From Betaproteobacteria bacterium UKL13-2 (lineage in GTDB: Bacteria; Pseudomonadota; Gammaproteobacteria; Burkholderiales; Usitatibacteraceae), in assembly GCA_001602455.1 (NCBI GenBank), contig CP012157.1, forward strand, positions 2,165,733 to 2,229,732: a stretch of DNA of 64,000 nt. The letters are read 5' to 3'. The translations under genes and the position numbers were made by a program. The notes under the pieces are model-generated. The model saw only the letters and a list, made by a program, of their open reading frames with translations. It ran no database searches and was not told where the DNA came from. Shown here in pieces: positions 16,321 to 25,711 of this stretch. The stretch's first letter is position 1. Each line of letters begins with the position of its first letter.

Positions 16321-17699
16321 TGTCGATCCTTCGACCGATTAAAATTCGCGGTGTTGCGAAGGAAAAAATTCGTCCGCCGCGGATTGGATTCGTCTCACTA
16401 GGATGCCCCAAAGCACTCGTTGATAGTGAGCAAATCATCACCCAGCTTCGGGCGGAAGGCTACGAGATTGCACCCAATTACGGTAGCGCGGATTTAGTGG
16501 TCGTTAATACTTGCGGCTTTATTGATTCAGCAGTCCAAGAATCGCTTGACGCAATCGGTGAAGCCTTGAATGAGAATGGCAAAGTCATCGTCACGGGCTG
16601 CTTGGGTGCCAAGTCGGCCAACGGCGGTGAGAACTTGGTTCAACAAGTCCACCCGAAAGTCCTTGCCGTCACCGGCCCGCACGCGAAGGATGAAGTCATG
16701 GGGCATGTGCATGCACATCTTCCACAGCCGCATGACCCTTTTATCGATTTGGTTCCTGCTGCCGGGATCAAGCTGACGCCCAAACACTACGCCTATGTGA
16801 AGATTTCGGAAGGCTGCAATCATCGATGCACGTTCTGCATCATCCCATCGATGCGTGGTGACTTGGTGTCGCGCCCAATCGGGAGTGTCCTTCAGGAAGC
16901 TGAAAACTTAGTGAAAGCCGGTGTCAAAGAGCTTTTGATTGTTTCACAAGACACCAGCGCCTACGGTGTCGACGTGAAATACCGAACGGGCTTTTGGAAT
17001 GGTAAACCGGTGAGGACGCGGATGACCGAACTCTGTGAGGCGCTCGGGAGTTTTGGTGTTTGGGTCCGGCTGCATTATGTCTATCCTTACCCGCACGTCG
17101 ATGAGGTAATTCCGCTCATGTCCGAGGGCAAAATCCTGCCGTACCTTGACATTCCGTTCCAGCACGCCAATCCGCGAATTCTGAGGGCCATGAAGCGACC
17201 TGCGGCGGCCGAAAAAACACTCGCGCGGATTCAAGCGTGGCGTAAGATTTGTCCCGAACTCACCATACGCTCAACCTTTATCGCTGGCTTTCCCGGCGAA
17301 ACAGACGCAGAGTTTGAAGAATTACTCGCGTTCCTCGACGAAGCACAGCTCGATCGGGTGGGCTGTTTTGCCTACTCGCCAGTCGATGGCGCGGCCGCAA
17401 ACGAGCTTGCCGACCATGTTCCTGAAGCCGTACAACAAGAACGTGTCGCCAGATTTATGGCAAAGCAGGGCGCAATTAGTGCTGCCAAGCTGCAACGGCG
17501 CGTTGGTCGAACTGAACAGGTATTGGTCGATACGATCACCGCAAATGGCGCGGTAGGGCGTTCAAAAGCGGATGCACCGGAGATTGATGGACAGGTTCAA
17601 ATTCACGGCAAGCCCAACGTCGAGGCCGGGCAATTCGCCACTATCCGGATCACCGGCGCAACCGAGCATGACCTGTTGGGCGAATGCATCAGCAGCTAA
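16320..17699 (+). CDS. rimO: ribosomal protein S12 methylthiotransferase RimO
   Basis: 459 residues. The MTTase domain carries cluster cysteines at 29 (SLGCPKA) and near 65 (NTCGFID) and 94 (TGCLG). The radical-SAM motif is CNHRCTFC with Cys166, Cys170 and Cys173, and a C-terminal TRAM domain (about 390-455) binds RNA or S12. The enzyme methylthiolates Asp89 of ribosomal protein S12. A roughly 17-residue basic N-terminal extension precedes the conserved start and a later start is possible. Coupled to phaR by a TAATG overlap, a pairing without an obvious functional link. Confidence 0.96.
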   Translation: MSILRPIKIRGVAKEKIRPPRIGFVSLGCPKALVDSEQIITQLRAEGYEIAPNYGSADLVVVNTCGFIDSAVQESLDAIGEALNENGKVIVTGCLGAKSANGGENLVQQVHPKVLAVTGPHAKDEVMGHVHAHLPQPHDPFIDLVPAAGIKLTPKHYAYVKISEGCNHRCTFCIIPSMRGDLVSRPIGSVLQEAENLVKAGVKELLIVSQDTSAYGVDVKYRTGFWNGKPVRTRMTELCEALGSFGVWVRLHYVYPYPHVDEVIPLMSEGKILPYLDIPFQHANPRILRAMKRPAAAEKTLARIQAWRKICPELTIRSTFIAGFPGETDAEFEELLAFLDEAQLDRVGCFAYSPVDGAAANELADHVPEAVQQERVARFMAKQGAISAAKLQRRVGRTEQVLVDTITANGAVGRSKADAPEIDGQVQIHGKPNVEAGQFATIRITGATEHDLLGECISS

Positions 17700-17989
17700 A
17701 TTTTTAATAAATATTATATAAAACAGTGATTTATTTAATTTTATTAAAGTGTTTTATAAAATAAAAACGTTCGCCGATGGTGGGCGGTATGGTGGGCGGT
17801 GTGGTTGGCGGTATTGTCCTCGCCGCAAAATCCCACCCGCAGGATCGGACGCCAGCGTGAGGCACGAGAGCGCACGCGATTGCGTATAATCGTTGGCCGT
17901 TTACTCACACCAACATGTTGGGGTCTGGTTCTTAGCCTACTCCAATTGGTTGGATTTAGCATTTTTCTGACTCAGTTCCCGACCCTAAG
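17700..17989. other. AT-rich intergenic stretch with 12-bp tandem repeat
   Basis: 17700-17770 is about 85% A+T, far below the neighbourhood. It is followed by three 12-bp units (GGTGGGCGGTAT and variants) at 17779-17814. No gene or terminator with a clear stem is seen. The promoter of the following glycosyltransferase gene is probably here but cannot be fixed. Confidence 0.6.
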
Positions 17990-20900
17990 ATGGCGACTCA
18001 CGTTGAAATAATTATTGGTCCGGAGGCTGATTTCGAGGCTATTCGTCGGTCTGTCAACAGTGTTGTCGCGGCGAACACGTCAACGTCTTTCCAAGTTACC
18101 CTCATTTTGTCCGAGGCCCAGATGGAGGCTGAACGTGACTTTATTGGCCAACTGGAAACACGTTCACCAATTCGGTCGTCCTTACTCAGCGACGACACGA
18201 AGCTCTATCACACATTGAACAGCATCCTTGGCTCAGGCCAGCGCGACGTTGTTTTTCTTGCCGGGGGCACCGTCGTATTTGATGGTTGGCTAGACACATT
18301 TTGCAAGTGCATTGAACGATTTCCCCTGTTGGCGACTCTTAGCGCGTTCTCCAATACTGAGGGCGTTGCGAGTTATCCACGGCCTTGGGCCGGTAACTCA
18401 GGCGACCTTTTTGAGCAGGCAGGGCGGCTGGCTCAGATTTTTCTGTCGGTCAACAATCAGAAGATTCTTGAACTTCCTGCACCTCAGCTATCTTGCACAT
18501 TACTGTCCAAGCGAGCGATTCAAGTCGTCGGCGCGTTTGGGGGCATGCTGCCGCAGAACCTTCAACAGCTATTTGAAGATTGGTCGCAGCGCGCGACGCA
18601 GCAGGGCTTCACGCACTTGCTTTGCGGAGGGGTCTTTGCCCCAGCGTATGTGTCACCTCAGTCGATGCAGCCTACCGAAAATCCATCCCCTGTTGATAGG
18701 CCAGACCTCACCCGCGTGTTGCGGCGACCCGTTGACTGGGAGAGATTGTGCCGTTCAGATAAACCCAGAGTGCTGCTGATTTCGCATCGCCAAGGTGGTG
18801 GCGTCGAGCGACACGTTTCAGACTTGATTGCGATGCTCGCCGATATTGCCGAGCCCCTCGTATTACAGCCCGACGGCGACGGTGTGATTCATCTGCGCTG
18901 GGCGCGGGCGGGTGAGGACTGGCAATGCTGGTTCGAGCGTGGGGAAGAATGGGCGCATCTCCTCTCCTGCCTAGAAGCGCTGGATGTGAGACGGGTGCAC
19001 CTACATCATGTAGACGGCCTTCCAGCGGATTTATGGAACATTGCCGCTCGACTACATGTGCCGCTGGACATCACGTTGCATGACCACTGGCCAATCACCT
19101 CTAAGTACCACCTATACCTAGAAGAAAAAACTCAACTGACACCCGATGAGTTGGTCTGGCGGAACCAAGCGAGGCAACTCCTCAATAGTGCCGACCGCGT
19201 GTTTGCGCCGTCCAAATATTTGAGCGATGCAATTCTGGCGGTGTATCCCGAGATTCACATTACGTATTGGCCCCATCCAGATGTTCTTGAACCCAAGGCG
19301 AATGCGAGCGGACCATTGCTCAAAGTCGCGCTTTTAGGCCGAATCTCTGACGAGAAGGGCCTCAGTGTTGTGCGCCGTTGTGCAGAATATGTCCGTCGCA
19401 AGGGGCTGCCAGTCCACTTCAGAATTATTGGGCCTCCTTCACTACCCATCCCCACGTACCCGGGAGTTCCGCTGGACTCAACCGGGGCTTACAACGATGC
19501 TGATCTTCCGGAACTGATTTCGATTGAGCGTCCTGATGTTCTCTTTTTTCCATCGCAGGTTCCCGAGAGCTTCTCGTATACGCTGACAGCAGCGATTAAG
19601 AGTGGGCTCCCCATTGTGGCGTCCAATCTCGGTGCCCTGATTGAGCGACTCAGTGATCTGCCACAGGCAACACTTCTCCCTTATACCGTTGAGCCCAACA
19701 TTTGGTGCGAATCATTGCTTGAACACTTGCCCTCGCCCAATCCTGCGCGACGAGCACGACAGAGTCTCGATCAAGCGAACGCGATCCAACACTACCTAAG
19801 TGTGATCCCAGCGCCGACTGGCGACGGAAGTGCTGAACGTGCTGATATCAGCTTCCTTGCGCCGCTTGCCGCCAACTACTTCGCGCCAAAGCGCGAAGAA
19901 TCCCCGAAAGAAATGTCGCTGCCCGACCTCTATCGCTTCGGGGTTGATGCCGGGCATGCCGAAGCTAAACGCGAGTTGTTCCGACGAATAAGTCAGGTCG
20001 ACCATGAGTGGGCTGTGCTTCGGGGCGAGCTCGCAGCGGGCCAGATTCAACGGCAGCGACTCGATGCTGAGGTGGGTGAACTCAGCCGCCAATTGTTGTC
20101 AGCGAGAACAGCGGAGTATGCGATCCGACAGGAATTGGATACCAAGTTACACCAGTTGGAAATTCGCAACCTGCAATATGCCCAGTTCGAGCAATCTCTC
20201 GAAGACGCACGTCAGCAACTCCTCGCAAATCAGACCGCGCTCACAGAAGCACGGCGGGCTCTTGGCGAGCGCTCTTCGCAGTTGGATGACGCACGTCAGC
20301 AACTCCTCGCAAATCAGACCGCGCTCACAGAAGCACGGCGGGCTCTTGGCGAGCGCTCTTCGCAGTTGGATGACGCACGTCAGCAACTCCTCGCAAATCA
20401 GACCGCGCTCACAGAAGCACGGCGGGCTCTTGGCGAGCGCTCTTCGCAGTTGGATGAGTTTAAGGTTTTGACGCAAAGCCTCTATGCCGATATCGAGAAT
20501 CAGAAGCGCCTTGCCGACGAATCTAACCACCGAAACACGGCGCTAAGCCAACAGATTCAGCATCTTGAGAGCGAGCTGTCCGAGCAAGCGATGCGCTTTT
20601 CGCATGCCATCCAATTGACGAGGGACACACTCGAGAGCGAGCGGGATGCAGCAAGAGCTGCCTTCGCCGAGATTTCGGGCTCCAAATTTTGGCGGATGAC
20701 GGGGCCGATCAGAAAAGTCGCTCACTGGTTTAAACACCTTTTGGTCCGCTCAAACAATCTTGCAAATCAATCCAAGGGATTGCCGAGGCGCGTATCGATC
20801 GCGACGCAAATACTGCGGGAGGAGGGGGCAGTTGCCTTGGGGCGCCGCGTTCATGCAACGCTGAGTAAAAAAGATAGCGAGCCTCAACGCCTCACCCCCA

Positions 20901-22840
20901 CGGGTTACGTGCAAGAACAACGTTTCTTGCCCCTCGACGTGCCGGCGGCGGCGGTCCCCCGCGTATCAATTGTAATACCGGTATATGGGCAGCACCTCAT
21001 GACGTTTACATGCCTGAAAAGTATCGCCGCGACCTGCCAAGACCAGAAAATTGAAGTGATCGTCATTGATGACTGCTCCCCGGAACCCGCCGAATCCGCG
21101 CTTCAAATGGTCACTGGTATACGACATATTAGGAATGCGGAAAATCTCGGCTTCTTGAAAAATTGCAACAAGGCCGTCGCGTCGGCGCAGGGTGAGTTCG
21201 TCGTGCTCCTGAATAACGACGTGATCGTCACGCCGGGTTGGCTCGATGCGCTAACAAATACTTATGACCAGCGCCCAGACGTGGGCATGGTTGGTGCAAA
21301 GCTAATCTATCCTGATGGACGTCTGCAGGAGGCGGGCGGAATTTTGTGGCGTGATGGTTCCGCGTGGAATTGGGGGAGGAATCAAGACGCTTCTCGGCCG
21401 GAGTACAACTACCTTCGGGAAGTAGATTATTGCTCGGGAGCCGTTCTACTACTGAAGCGAAGCTTCTGGAACGAGCTCGGCGGCTTCGATGAACGGTATG
21501 CCCCAGCATATTACGAAGACACTGACCTCGCGTTCCGAGTACGTGAAGCAGGGAAGCGAGTCTTCTATCAGCCGAACGCCGTTGTTGTTCATTTCGAAGG
21601 ACAAAGCTCAGGTACAGACCTTACCCAGGGGGTGAAGCGTTTCCAAGTGGTGAATCAAGAAACCTTCGTCGGTAGATGGGCATCGATACTTGCCAAGCAC
21701 CGAGTCAACGGCCAGTTACCGAACCTCGAGCGCGACCGGTATGTGGCCAAGCGCATCCTTGTCGTTGATGCCTGCATGCTGACACCTGACCAGGATTCAG
21801 GTAGTTTGAGAATGTTTGAAATGCTCGGCGTATTGGCCTCCATGAACCTGAAGGTGACGTTTTTTGCCGACAACCTCGAGTTTCGAGAGCCTTACGTGAG
21901 TCAAATACAATCCCTAGGCGTCGAGGTGATATACCACCCGGTCGAATCCTATGTCACGCCGCTGCTAGAACGGATCGCGGGTGATTATGATGTCATCATG
22001 CTTTCTCGGGCAACCGTGGCGGTCAAGCATGTGGACACGGTCAAACGAGTTGCGCCCGGCGCTAAACTCGTATTTGATACCGTTGATCTGCATTTTCTGC
22101 GGCAAGAGCGCGAAGCCGAACTGGCCAATAACGGCTTGCAGCGTGCTGCGGCAGCAACGATGAAGGAGCAGGAGCTGACCATCATGTCGAAGAGCGACAT
22201 GACGATCGTTGTGAGTTCGGTTGAACAAAAACTCCTCGCTGATATCGTACCGACCGTTCGCGTGGGTATTGTTTCCAATATCCACGTGACCATGCCGGGC
22301 CCCAAAGGGTTTGCTGATCGTCATGGCGCAATCTTTATTGGCGGCTTTAGACATCCGCCTAACATCCACGCGATCACCTGGTATGTTGAAAACGTACTGC
22401 CAGTGCTGCGTCGCAAAGGAGCAGGGATCGTCACAACAGTGATCGGCAGTAATGCGCCGCCGAGTCTACAGAAATTTGCCTCGGATGATTTTGTCATCGC
22501 CGGTTTTATCCCGGATGTCACCCCGTTCTACAACGACGCGAAACTGTCGATCTCGCCGCTACGCTACGGGGCGGGCGTAAAAGGCAAGGTCAATATCGCG
22601 ATGCAATACGGCGTACCAGTCGTCGCCACGTCACCCTCCGTAGAAGGCATGTATCTGCGGTCGGGGAAAGATGTCCTGTGTGCGGACGACGCTGAAGAAT
22701 TCGCCGCCGCAATGATTCGCGCTAATTCGGACGCAGCGCTATGGGACAAACTCAGAACGAATGGCCTAGCGAATATTGAGCAACATTTCTCCCGCCAAAC
22801 GGCTCGCCGTGCGCTCGGAGAACTACTCGATATCGCATAA
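17990..22840 (+). CDS. giant multi-domain glycosyltransferase (GT2-like / GT4 / coiled coil / GT2 / GT4)
   Basis: 1616 residues. Residues about 5-215 look like a divergent GT2 fold (TVVFDGWL). Residues about 255-600 are a GT4-type transferase (LLISHRQGGGVERH; donor half LLGRISDEKGL at about 445; E-containing SFSYTLTAAIKSG). Residues about 680-890 are a coiled coil with three identical 28-residue repeats (739-822). After the SGSKFWRMTGP motif comes a GT2 domain (about 990-1235; SIVIPVYG, LLNNDVIV DxD-like, EDTDLAFR). The C-terminus (about 1250-1616) is a second GT4 (FIGGFRHPPNI, SPLRYGAGVKGK). No signal peptide or membrane helix is seen, so it is cytoplasmic. It probably assembles several consecutive sugars of a surface glycan. 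The domains are recognisable; the product is not. Confidence 0.9.
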   Translation: MATHVEIIIGPEADFEAIRRSVNSVVAANTSTSFQVTLILSEAQMEAERDFIGQLETRSPIRSSLLSDDTKLYHTLNSILGSGQRDVVFLAGGTVVFDGWLDTFCKCIERFPLLATLSAFSNTEGVASYPRPWAGNSGDLFEQAGRLAQIFLSVNNQKILELPAPQLSCTLLSKRAIQVVGAFGGMLPQNLQQLFEDWSQRATQQGFTHLLCGGVFAPAYVSPQSMQPTENPSPVDRPDLTRVLRRPVDWERLCRSDKPRVLLISHRQGGGVERHVSDLIAMLADIAEPLVLQPDGDGVIHLRWARAGEDWQCWFERGEEWAHLLSCLEALDVRRVHLHHVDGLPADLWNIAARLHVPLDITLHDHWPITSKYHLYLEEKTQLTPDELVWRNQARQLLNSADRVFAPSKYLSDAILAVYPEIHITYWPHPDVLEPKANASGPLLKVALLGRISDEKGLSVVRRCAEYVRRKGLPVHFRIIGPPSLPIPTYPGVPLDSTGAYNDADLPELISIERPDVLFFPSQVPESFSYTLTAAIKSGLPIVASNLGALIERLSDLPQATLLPYTVEPNIWCESLLEHLPSPNPARRARQSLDQANAIQHYLSVIPAPTGDGSAERADISFLAPLAANYFAPKREESPKEMSLPDLYRFGVDAGHAEAKRELFRRISQVDHEWAVLRGELAAGQIQRQRLDAEVGELSRQLLSARTAEYAIRQELDTKLHQLEIRNLQYAQFEQSLEDARQQLLANQTALTEARRALGERSSQLDDARQQLLANQTALTEARRALGERSSQLDDARQQLLANQTALTEARRALGERSSQLDEFKVLTQSLYADIENQKRLADESNHRNTALSQQIQHLESELSEQAMRFSHAIQLTRDTLESERDAARAAFAEISGSKFWRMTGPIRKVAHWFKHLLVRSNNLANQSKGLPRRVSIATQILREEGAVALGRRVHATLSKKDSEPQRLTPTGYVQEQRFLPLDVPAAAVPRVSIVIPVYGQHLMTFTCLKSIAATCQDQKIEVIVIDDCSPEPAESALQMVTGIRHIRNAENLGFLKNCNKAVASAQGEFVVLLNNDVIVTPGWLDALTNTYDQRPDVGMVGAKLIYPDGRLQEAGGILWRDGSAWNWGRNQDASRPEYNYLREVDYCSGAVLLLKRSFWNELGGFDERYAPAYYEDTDLAFRVREAGKRVFYQPNAVVVHFEGQSSGTDLTQGVKRFQVVNQETFVGRWASILAKHRVNGQLPNLERDRYVAKRILVVDACMLTPDQDSGSLRMFEMLGVLASMNLKVTFFADNLEFREPYVSQIQSLGVEVIYHPVESYVTPLLERIAGDYDVIMLSRATVAVKHVDTVKRVAPGAKLVFDTVDLHFLRQEREAELANNGLQRAAAATMKEQELTIMSKSDMTIVVSSVEQKLLADIVPTVRVGIVSNIHVTMPGPKGFADRHGAIFIGGFRHPPNIHAITWYVENVLPVLRRKGAGIVTTVIGSNAPPSLQKFASDDFVIAGFIPDVTPFYNDAKLSISPLRYGAGVKGKVNIAMQYGVPVVATSPSVEGMYLRSGKDVLCADDAEEFAAAMIRANSDAALWDKLRTNGLANIEQHFSRQTARRALGELLDIA
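20204..20455 (+). repeat. three identical 84-bp in-frame tandem repeats
   Basis: Units 20204-20287, 20288-20371 and 20372-20455 are identical base for base and encode 28 residues each (four heptads, DARQQLL... to ...SSQLD) in the coiled coil of the giant glycosyltransferase. The lack of any silent difference points to very recent expansion. Confidence 0.97.
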
Positions 22841-22907
22841 ATTACCGATAAAAATCGTGAAAAAAACCGGGCAGGGCAGGGCGGGGCGCCTAACCGTTGC
22901 TCGCGTT

Positions 22908-23333
22908 CTACACCCGACCAATAATTGCGGCCGTCGAGATGAGCTCTTCCAAGAGCGCCATGGACACTTCGCCAGAGACCGAGTAGGGGTCTAACACTGG
23001 GCGGGACGAGTACTTCAGCAGCACCGATGGGTTGATTTTGTCAATGTTGACTTGCCCCATGGTCCAACCTGAAAAGCGCCGTTCGGTGATCTCTTCATAT
23101 TTCAAAATCGCGATGTCCTTGTGACGTGGGTCGCGCGTAATGAACCCATACAGCTCATTGACTTCCATGCGACCGCCTTCGACCACTTGGATAAAAATAT
23201 CGCCACCGTAACAAAGCACGCCCGTAATGCCGCGCTCCGGGTTGTGCTCACGCGACTGAGCCATGATCGATTCGATTGCCGCCGCCCGATTGTTGTCGTT
23301 CGCACGGCTCGCGTATAAAAGTCTTACCAGCAT
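22908..23333 (-). CDS. BLUF-domain blue-light sensor
   Basis: 141 residues: one BLUF domain (about 1-95) and a short helical tail, without a fused output domain. The flavin-switch residues are present: Tyr7 (RLLYASR), Asn31 (HNPERGITG) and Gln49 (IFIQVVEG), plus a Trp/Met pair (FSGWTMG). BLUF proteins bind FAD and signal blue light through partner proteins. It follows folE by 6 nt on the same strand and is surely co-transcribed. The output partner is not evident in the window. Confidence 0.93.
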   Translation of the reverse strand: MLVRLLYASRANDNNRAAAIESIMAQSREHNPERGITGVLCYGGDIFIQVVEGGRMEVNELYGFITRDPRHKDIAILKYEEITERRFSGWTMGQVNIDKINPSVLLKYSSRPVLDPYSVSGEVSMALLEELISTAAIIGRV

Positions 23334-23339
23334 TTTTAG

Positions 23340-24053
23340 TTACTTCCGGTTGTTCAACAGGGATAAAAATTCGCGCCGCAAATTGGCGTCTTTCAGAAAT
23401 ACGCCACGCATCACGCTATTGATCATCTTGGCTTCCGTGTCTTTGACGCCACGCCAATGCATACAGAAATGGTCGGCTTCCATGACGATCGCCAATCCAT
23501 CCGGCTGCAGTTTTTCCTGCAAGAGCGCCGCGACTTGGGAAACAGCTTCTTCCTGAATCTGGGGTCGGCTCATGACCCAGTCGATTAGCCGGGTGTACTT
23601 GGACAGACCAATGAGATTCGAGTGTTCGTTTGGCAGTACGCCCACCCAGACCTTACCGATGATCGGGCATAAATGATGCGAGCAAGCGCTTCGAACCAAA
23701 ATCGGCCCGACGATCATCAGCTCATTTAAGTGCGAGACATTGGGAAACTCAGTGGTCGAAGGCTGTGGCACGTAACGACCGTGAAAAACCTCGCGGATAA
23801 ACATCTTGGCGACGCGCCGTGCAGTCTCGTTGGTGTTGTGGTCGCTTTCAGTATCAATCACCAAGCTTTCCAACACACCTTGCATTTTGCGTTCAACTTC
23901 AGCTTGAAGGCGATCCAAATCACCGGGCTCAAGAAATGCCGCGATATTGTCGTTTGCGTGAAAACGGTGCGAGGCGTCTTTCAGCCGGTCACGAATGACC
24001 ACGGATAGCGGGATACCAAGGTCGTCGCTTGAATTTGGGGGTGTAGTGTCCAT
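23340..24053 (-). CDS. folE: GTP cyclohydrolase I
   Basis: 237 residues from the ATG at 24053 (MDTTPPN); the frame is open to 24089 but the extra residues are not conserved. Zinc ligands Cys124, His127 (CSHHLCP) and Cys197 (HFCMHWRG) are intact, as is GLSKYTRLIDW. The enzyme converts GTP to dihydroneopterin triphosphate, the first step to tetrahydrofolate and other pterins. It heads a two-gene operon with a BLUF photoreceptor. The C-terminal VFLKDANLRREFLSLLNNRK is typical of the betaproteobacterial subgroup. Confidence 0.95.
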   Translation of the reverse strand: MDTTPPNSSDDLGIPLSVVIRDRLKDASHRFHANDNIAAFLEPGDLDRLQAEVERKMQGVLESLVIDTESDHNTNETARRVAKMFIREVFHGRYVPQPSTTEFPNVSHLNELMIVGPILVRSACSHHLCPIIGKVWVGVLPNEHSNLIGLSKYTRLIDWVMSRPQIQEEAVSQVAALLQEKLQPDGLAIVMEADHFCMHWRGVKDTEAKMINSVMRGVFLKDANLRREFLSLLNNRK

Positions 24054-24099
24054 GCGGGAGATAGTATCACGCGAGCTTTTTAGACCCAAGCAATGTTTG

Positions 24100-24147
24100 T
24101 GGGTGGGTAACCATATGAAATATATGACTTTATTAAAGTCCCACCCA
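24100..24147. repeat. inverted repeat upstream of folE
   Basis: TGGGTGGG (24100-24107) and CCCACCCA (24140-24147) form an 8-bp stem with a 32-nt AT-rich loop. No role is evident. Confidence 0.4.
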
Positions 24148-24244
24148 ACCGGGAAACGCCATATTTATATTATGTCAACTAGTCAACTATAAAGGCATTC
24201 TTGCCAAAGCCGCCAGCGTCCCAGAAGACGTCGCGGGTGTTGAA

Positions 24245-24454
24245 TTACAACTTCTTGGCGGTACTTTCACAGGCGGTCGCAGATTTCTTTTGTGCCGTGT
24301 TGCAAGAGTCCATCGCACGCTTGGCACAACCTTGTGCTTCGCTAGACTTGTTTTCATCATGAAAGGCCGCTGCTTTAAGGTGTTGTTCGGCCGCCGCTTG
24401 ATGATCCGTTGCCGCGATTTTATGAAGTCCGCTTGATTCGTTCGATGATGACGT
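24245..24454 (-). pseudogene. small Ala/His/Lys-rich protein with ACG in place of a start codon
   Basis: An open frame of 69 codons ends in TAA at 24245. It encodes a hydrophilic helical peptide (HKIAATDHQAAAEQHLKAA ... four Cys ... STAKKL), with a composition like small proteins having AADHH/AAEHH blocks. The frame contains no ATG, GTG or TTG between the upstream in-frame TGA and the conserved-looking part. The only plausible initiator is ACG at 24454, 6 nt after GAAAG. Either the start was lost by an ATG to ACG change, or ACG is used weakly. Protein-like composition is clear; function unknown. Confidence 0.5.
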
Positions 24455-24699
24455 GGTTTTCTTTCAAAAAGAGTCCGGCAAACAAGGCGTTTGTCGGGAA
24501 CGAGCCCGATACTCTGTGGCGTCGAACGTATCCATCTTAGCGAATCAAGTCGCGATTCACCGTTCGTTGGAATACCCTCTCCCCGGACAAGTTATCCCCC
24601 ACCACGAAGTCCGGCCTCATCGTCGCTAACCCTTCCGAAGTGCCTCGTTCACAAGCGCCAGTTCCAGGCGGGCGCGATGCGTTGACGAAGAAAAGGGGC
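24455..24699. other. unassigned intergenic sequence
   Basis: I find no convincing gene, RNA or repeat here. Short frames on both strands lack protein-like composition. Confidence 0.5.
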
Positions 24700-24723
24700 A
24701 CTTCAATAAACCTGCTGCGCGGG
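24700..24723 (-). repeat. R1 fragment
   Basis: ACTTCAATAAACCTGCTGCG matches one end of R1 (ACTTCTATAAACCTGCTGCG in copy A2). It is cut off where the R3 array begins. Confidence 0.6.
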
Positions 24724-25489
24724 AGCGGGGATTTTTAATTTGTATTTAGTTTCCGAGTTAACAAAACCGCCTCGTCCCAGCGCACAACCACAAGGTTTGC
24801 GCCGAGCGGGGAGCCAATTTGACTTCGTGCCTGCTACGAAAAATTAGGCTCCCGCCTGCGCGGGAGCGGGGGGATTTTAATTTGAATTAAGTTGCCGAGT
24901 TAATAAAACCGCCTCGTTCCAGCGTACAACCACAGGGCTTGCGCCGAGCGGGGAGCCAATTTGACTTCGTGCTTGCTACGAAAAATTAGGCTCCCGCCTG
25001 CGTGGGAGCGGGGGGGTTTTTAATTTTAGTTTCCGAGTTAACAAAACCGCCTCGTCCCAGCGCACAACCACAAGGTTTGCGCCGAGCGGGGAGCCAATTT
25101 GACTTCGTGCCTGCTACGAAAAATTAGGCTCCCGCCTGCGCGGGAGCGGGGGGATTTTAATTTGAATTAAGTTGCCGAGTTAATAAAACCGCCTCGTTCC
25201 AGCGTACAACCACAGGGCTTGCGCCGAGCGGGGAGCCAATTTGACTTCGTGCTTGCCACGCAAAATTAGGCTCCCGCCTGCGCGGGAGCGGGGATTTTTA
25301 ATTTGTATTTAGTTTCCGAGTTAACAAAACCGCCTCGTCCCAGCGCACAACCACAAGGTTTGCGCCGAGCGGGGAGCCAATTTGACTTCGTGCTTGCTAC
25401 GAAAAATTAGGCTCCCGCCTGCGCGGGAGCGGGGGTTTTTTAATTTGTATTTAGTTGCCGAGTTAATAAAACCGCCTCGTCCCAGCGCA
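24721..25489 (+). repeat. R3 tandem array, five full units plus a partial
   Basis: Units start at 24721, 24862, 25004, 25142, 25284 and 25424, a period of 138-142 bp. Each unit can fold into three hairpins: one around ACAACCACA, one with long arms CGGGGAGCCAATTT/AAATTAGGCTCCCG, and one CTCCCG/CGGGAG. Units 1, 3 and 5 share one sequence type (TTTCCGAGTTAACA, GTCCCAGCGCACAACC) and units 2 and 4 another (TTGCCGAGTTAATA, GTTCCAGCGTACAACC). This is a higher-order A-B-A-B-A pattern. The sixth unit is a truncated mosaic. No ORF spans the array. Confidence 0.93.
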
Positions 25490-25711
25490 GGCTCGGCCCC
25501 AGACCTTCGTAACTCATTGAGCTAAATTTTGCCGAGTGATTCCACCCCAACGGGTGCGCGTCTAAACAATATGGCGGCAGGTGTCTAGTAAACTCTCCCC
25601 TGCCCCCATCGTTTGAAGACCACACTTGCCTGTCGAGACCTTCCACGCTTCCTGCAATCCAAGGCCCGCCGCGATTGGGCGTTGCCTGCTTCAGCCATCC
25701 GGTAGCCGACC
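25490..25711. other. leader region before the glycan operon
   Basis: No gene or repeat is recognised. The promoter for the four-gene glycan operon is probably here or in the last R3 unit, but no clear -35/-10 pair stands out. Confidence 0.4.

Noticed and set aside
24721-25489. CRISPR array
   Set aside because: The period is about 140 bp, whole units are repeated, there are no unique spacers and no cas genes are nearby.
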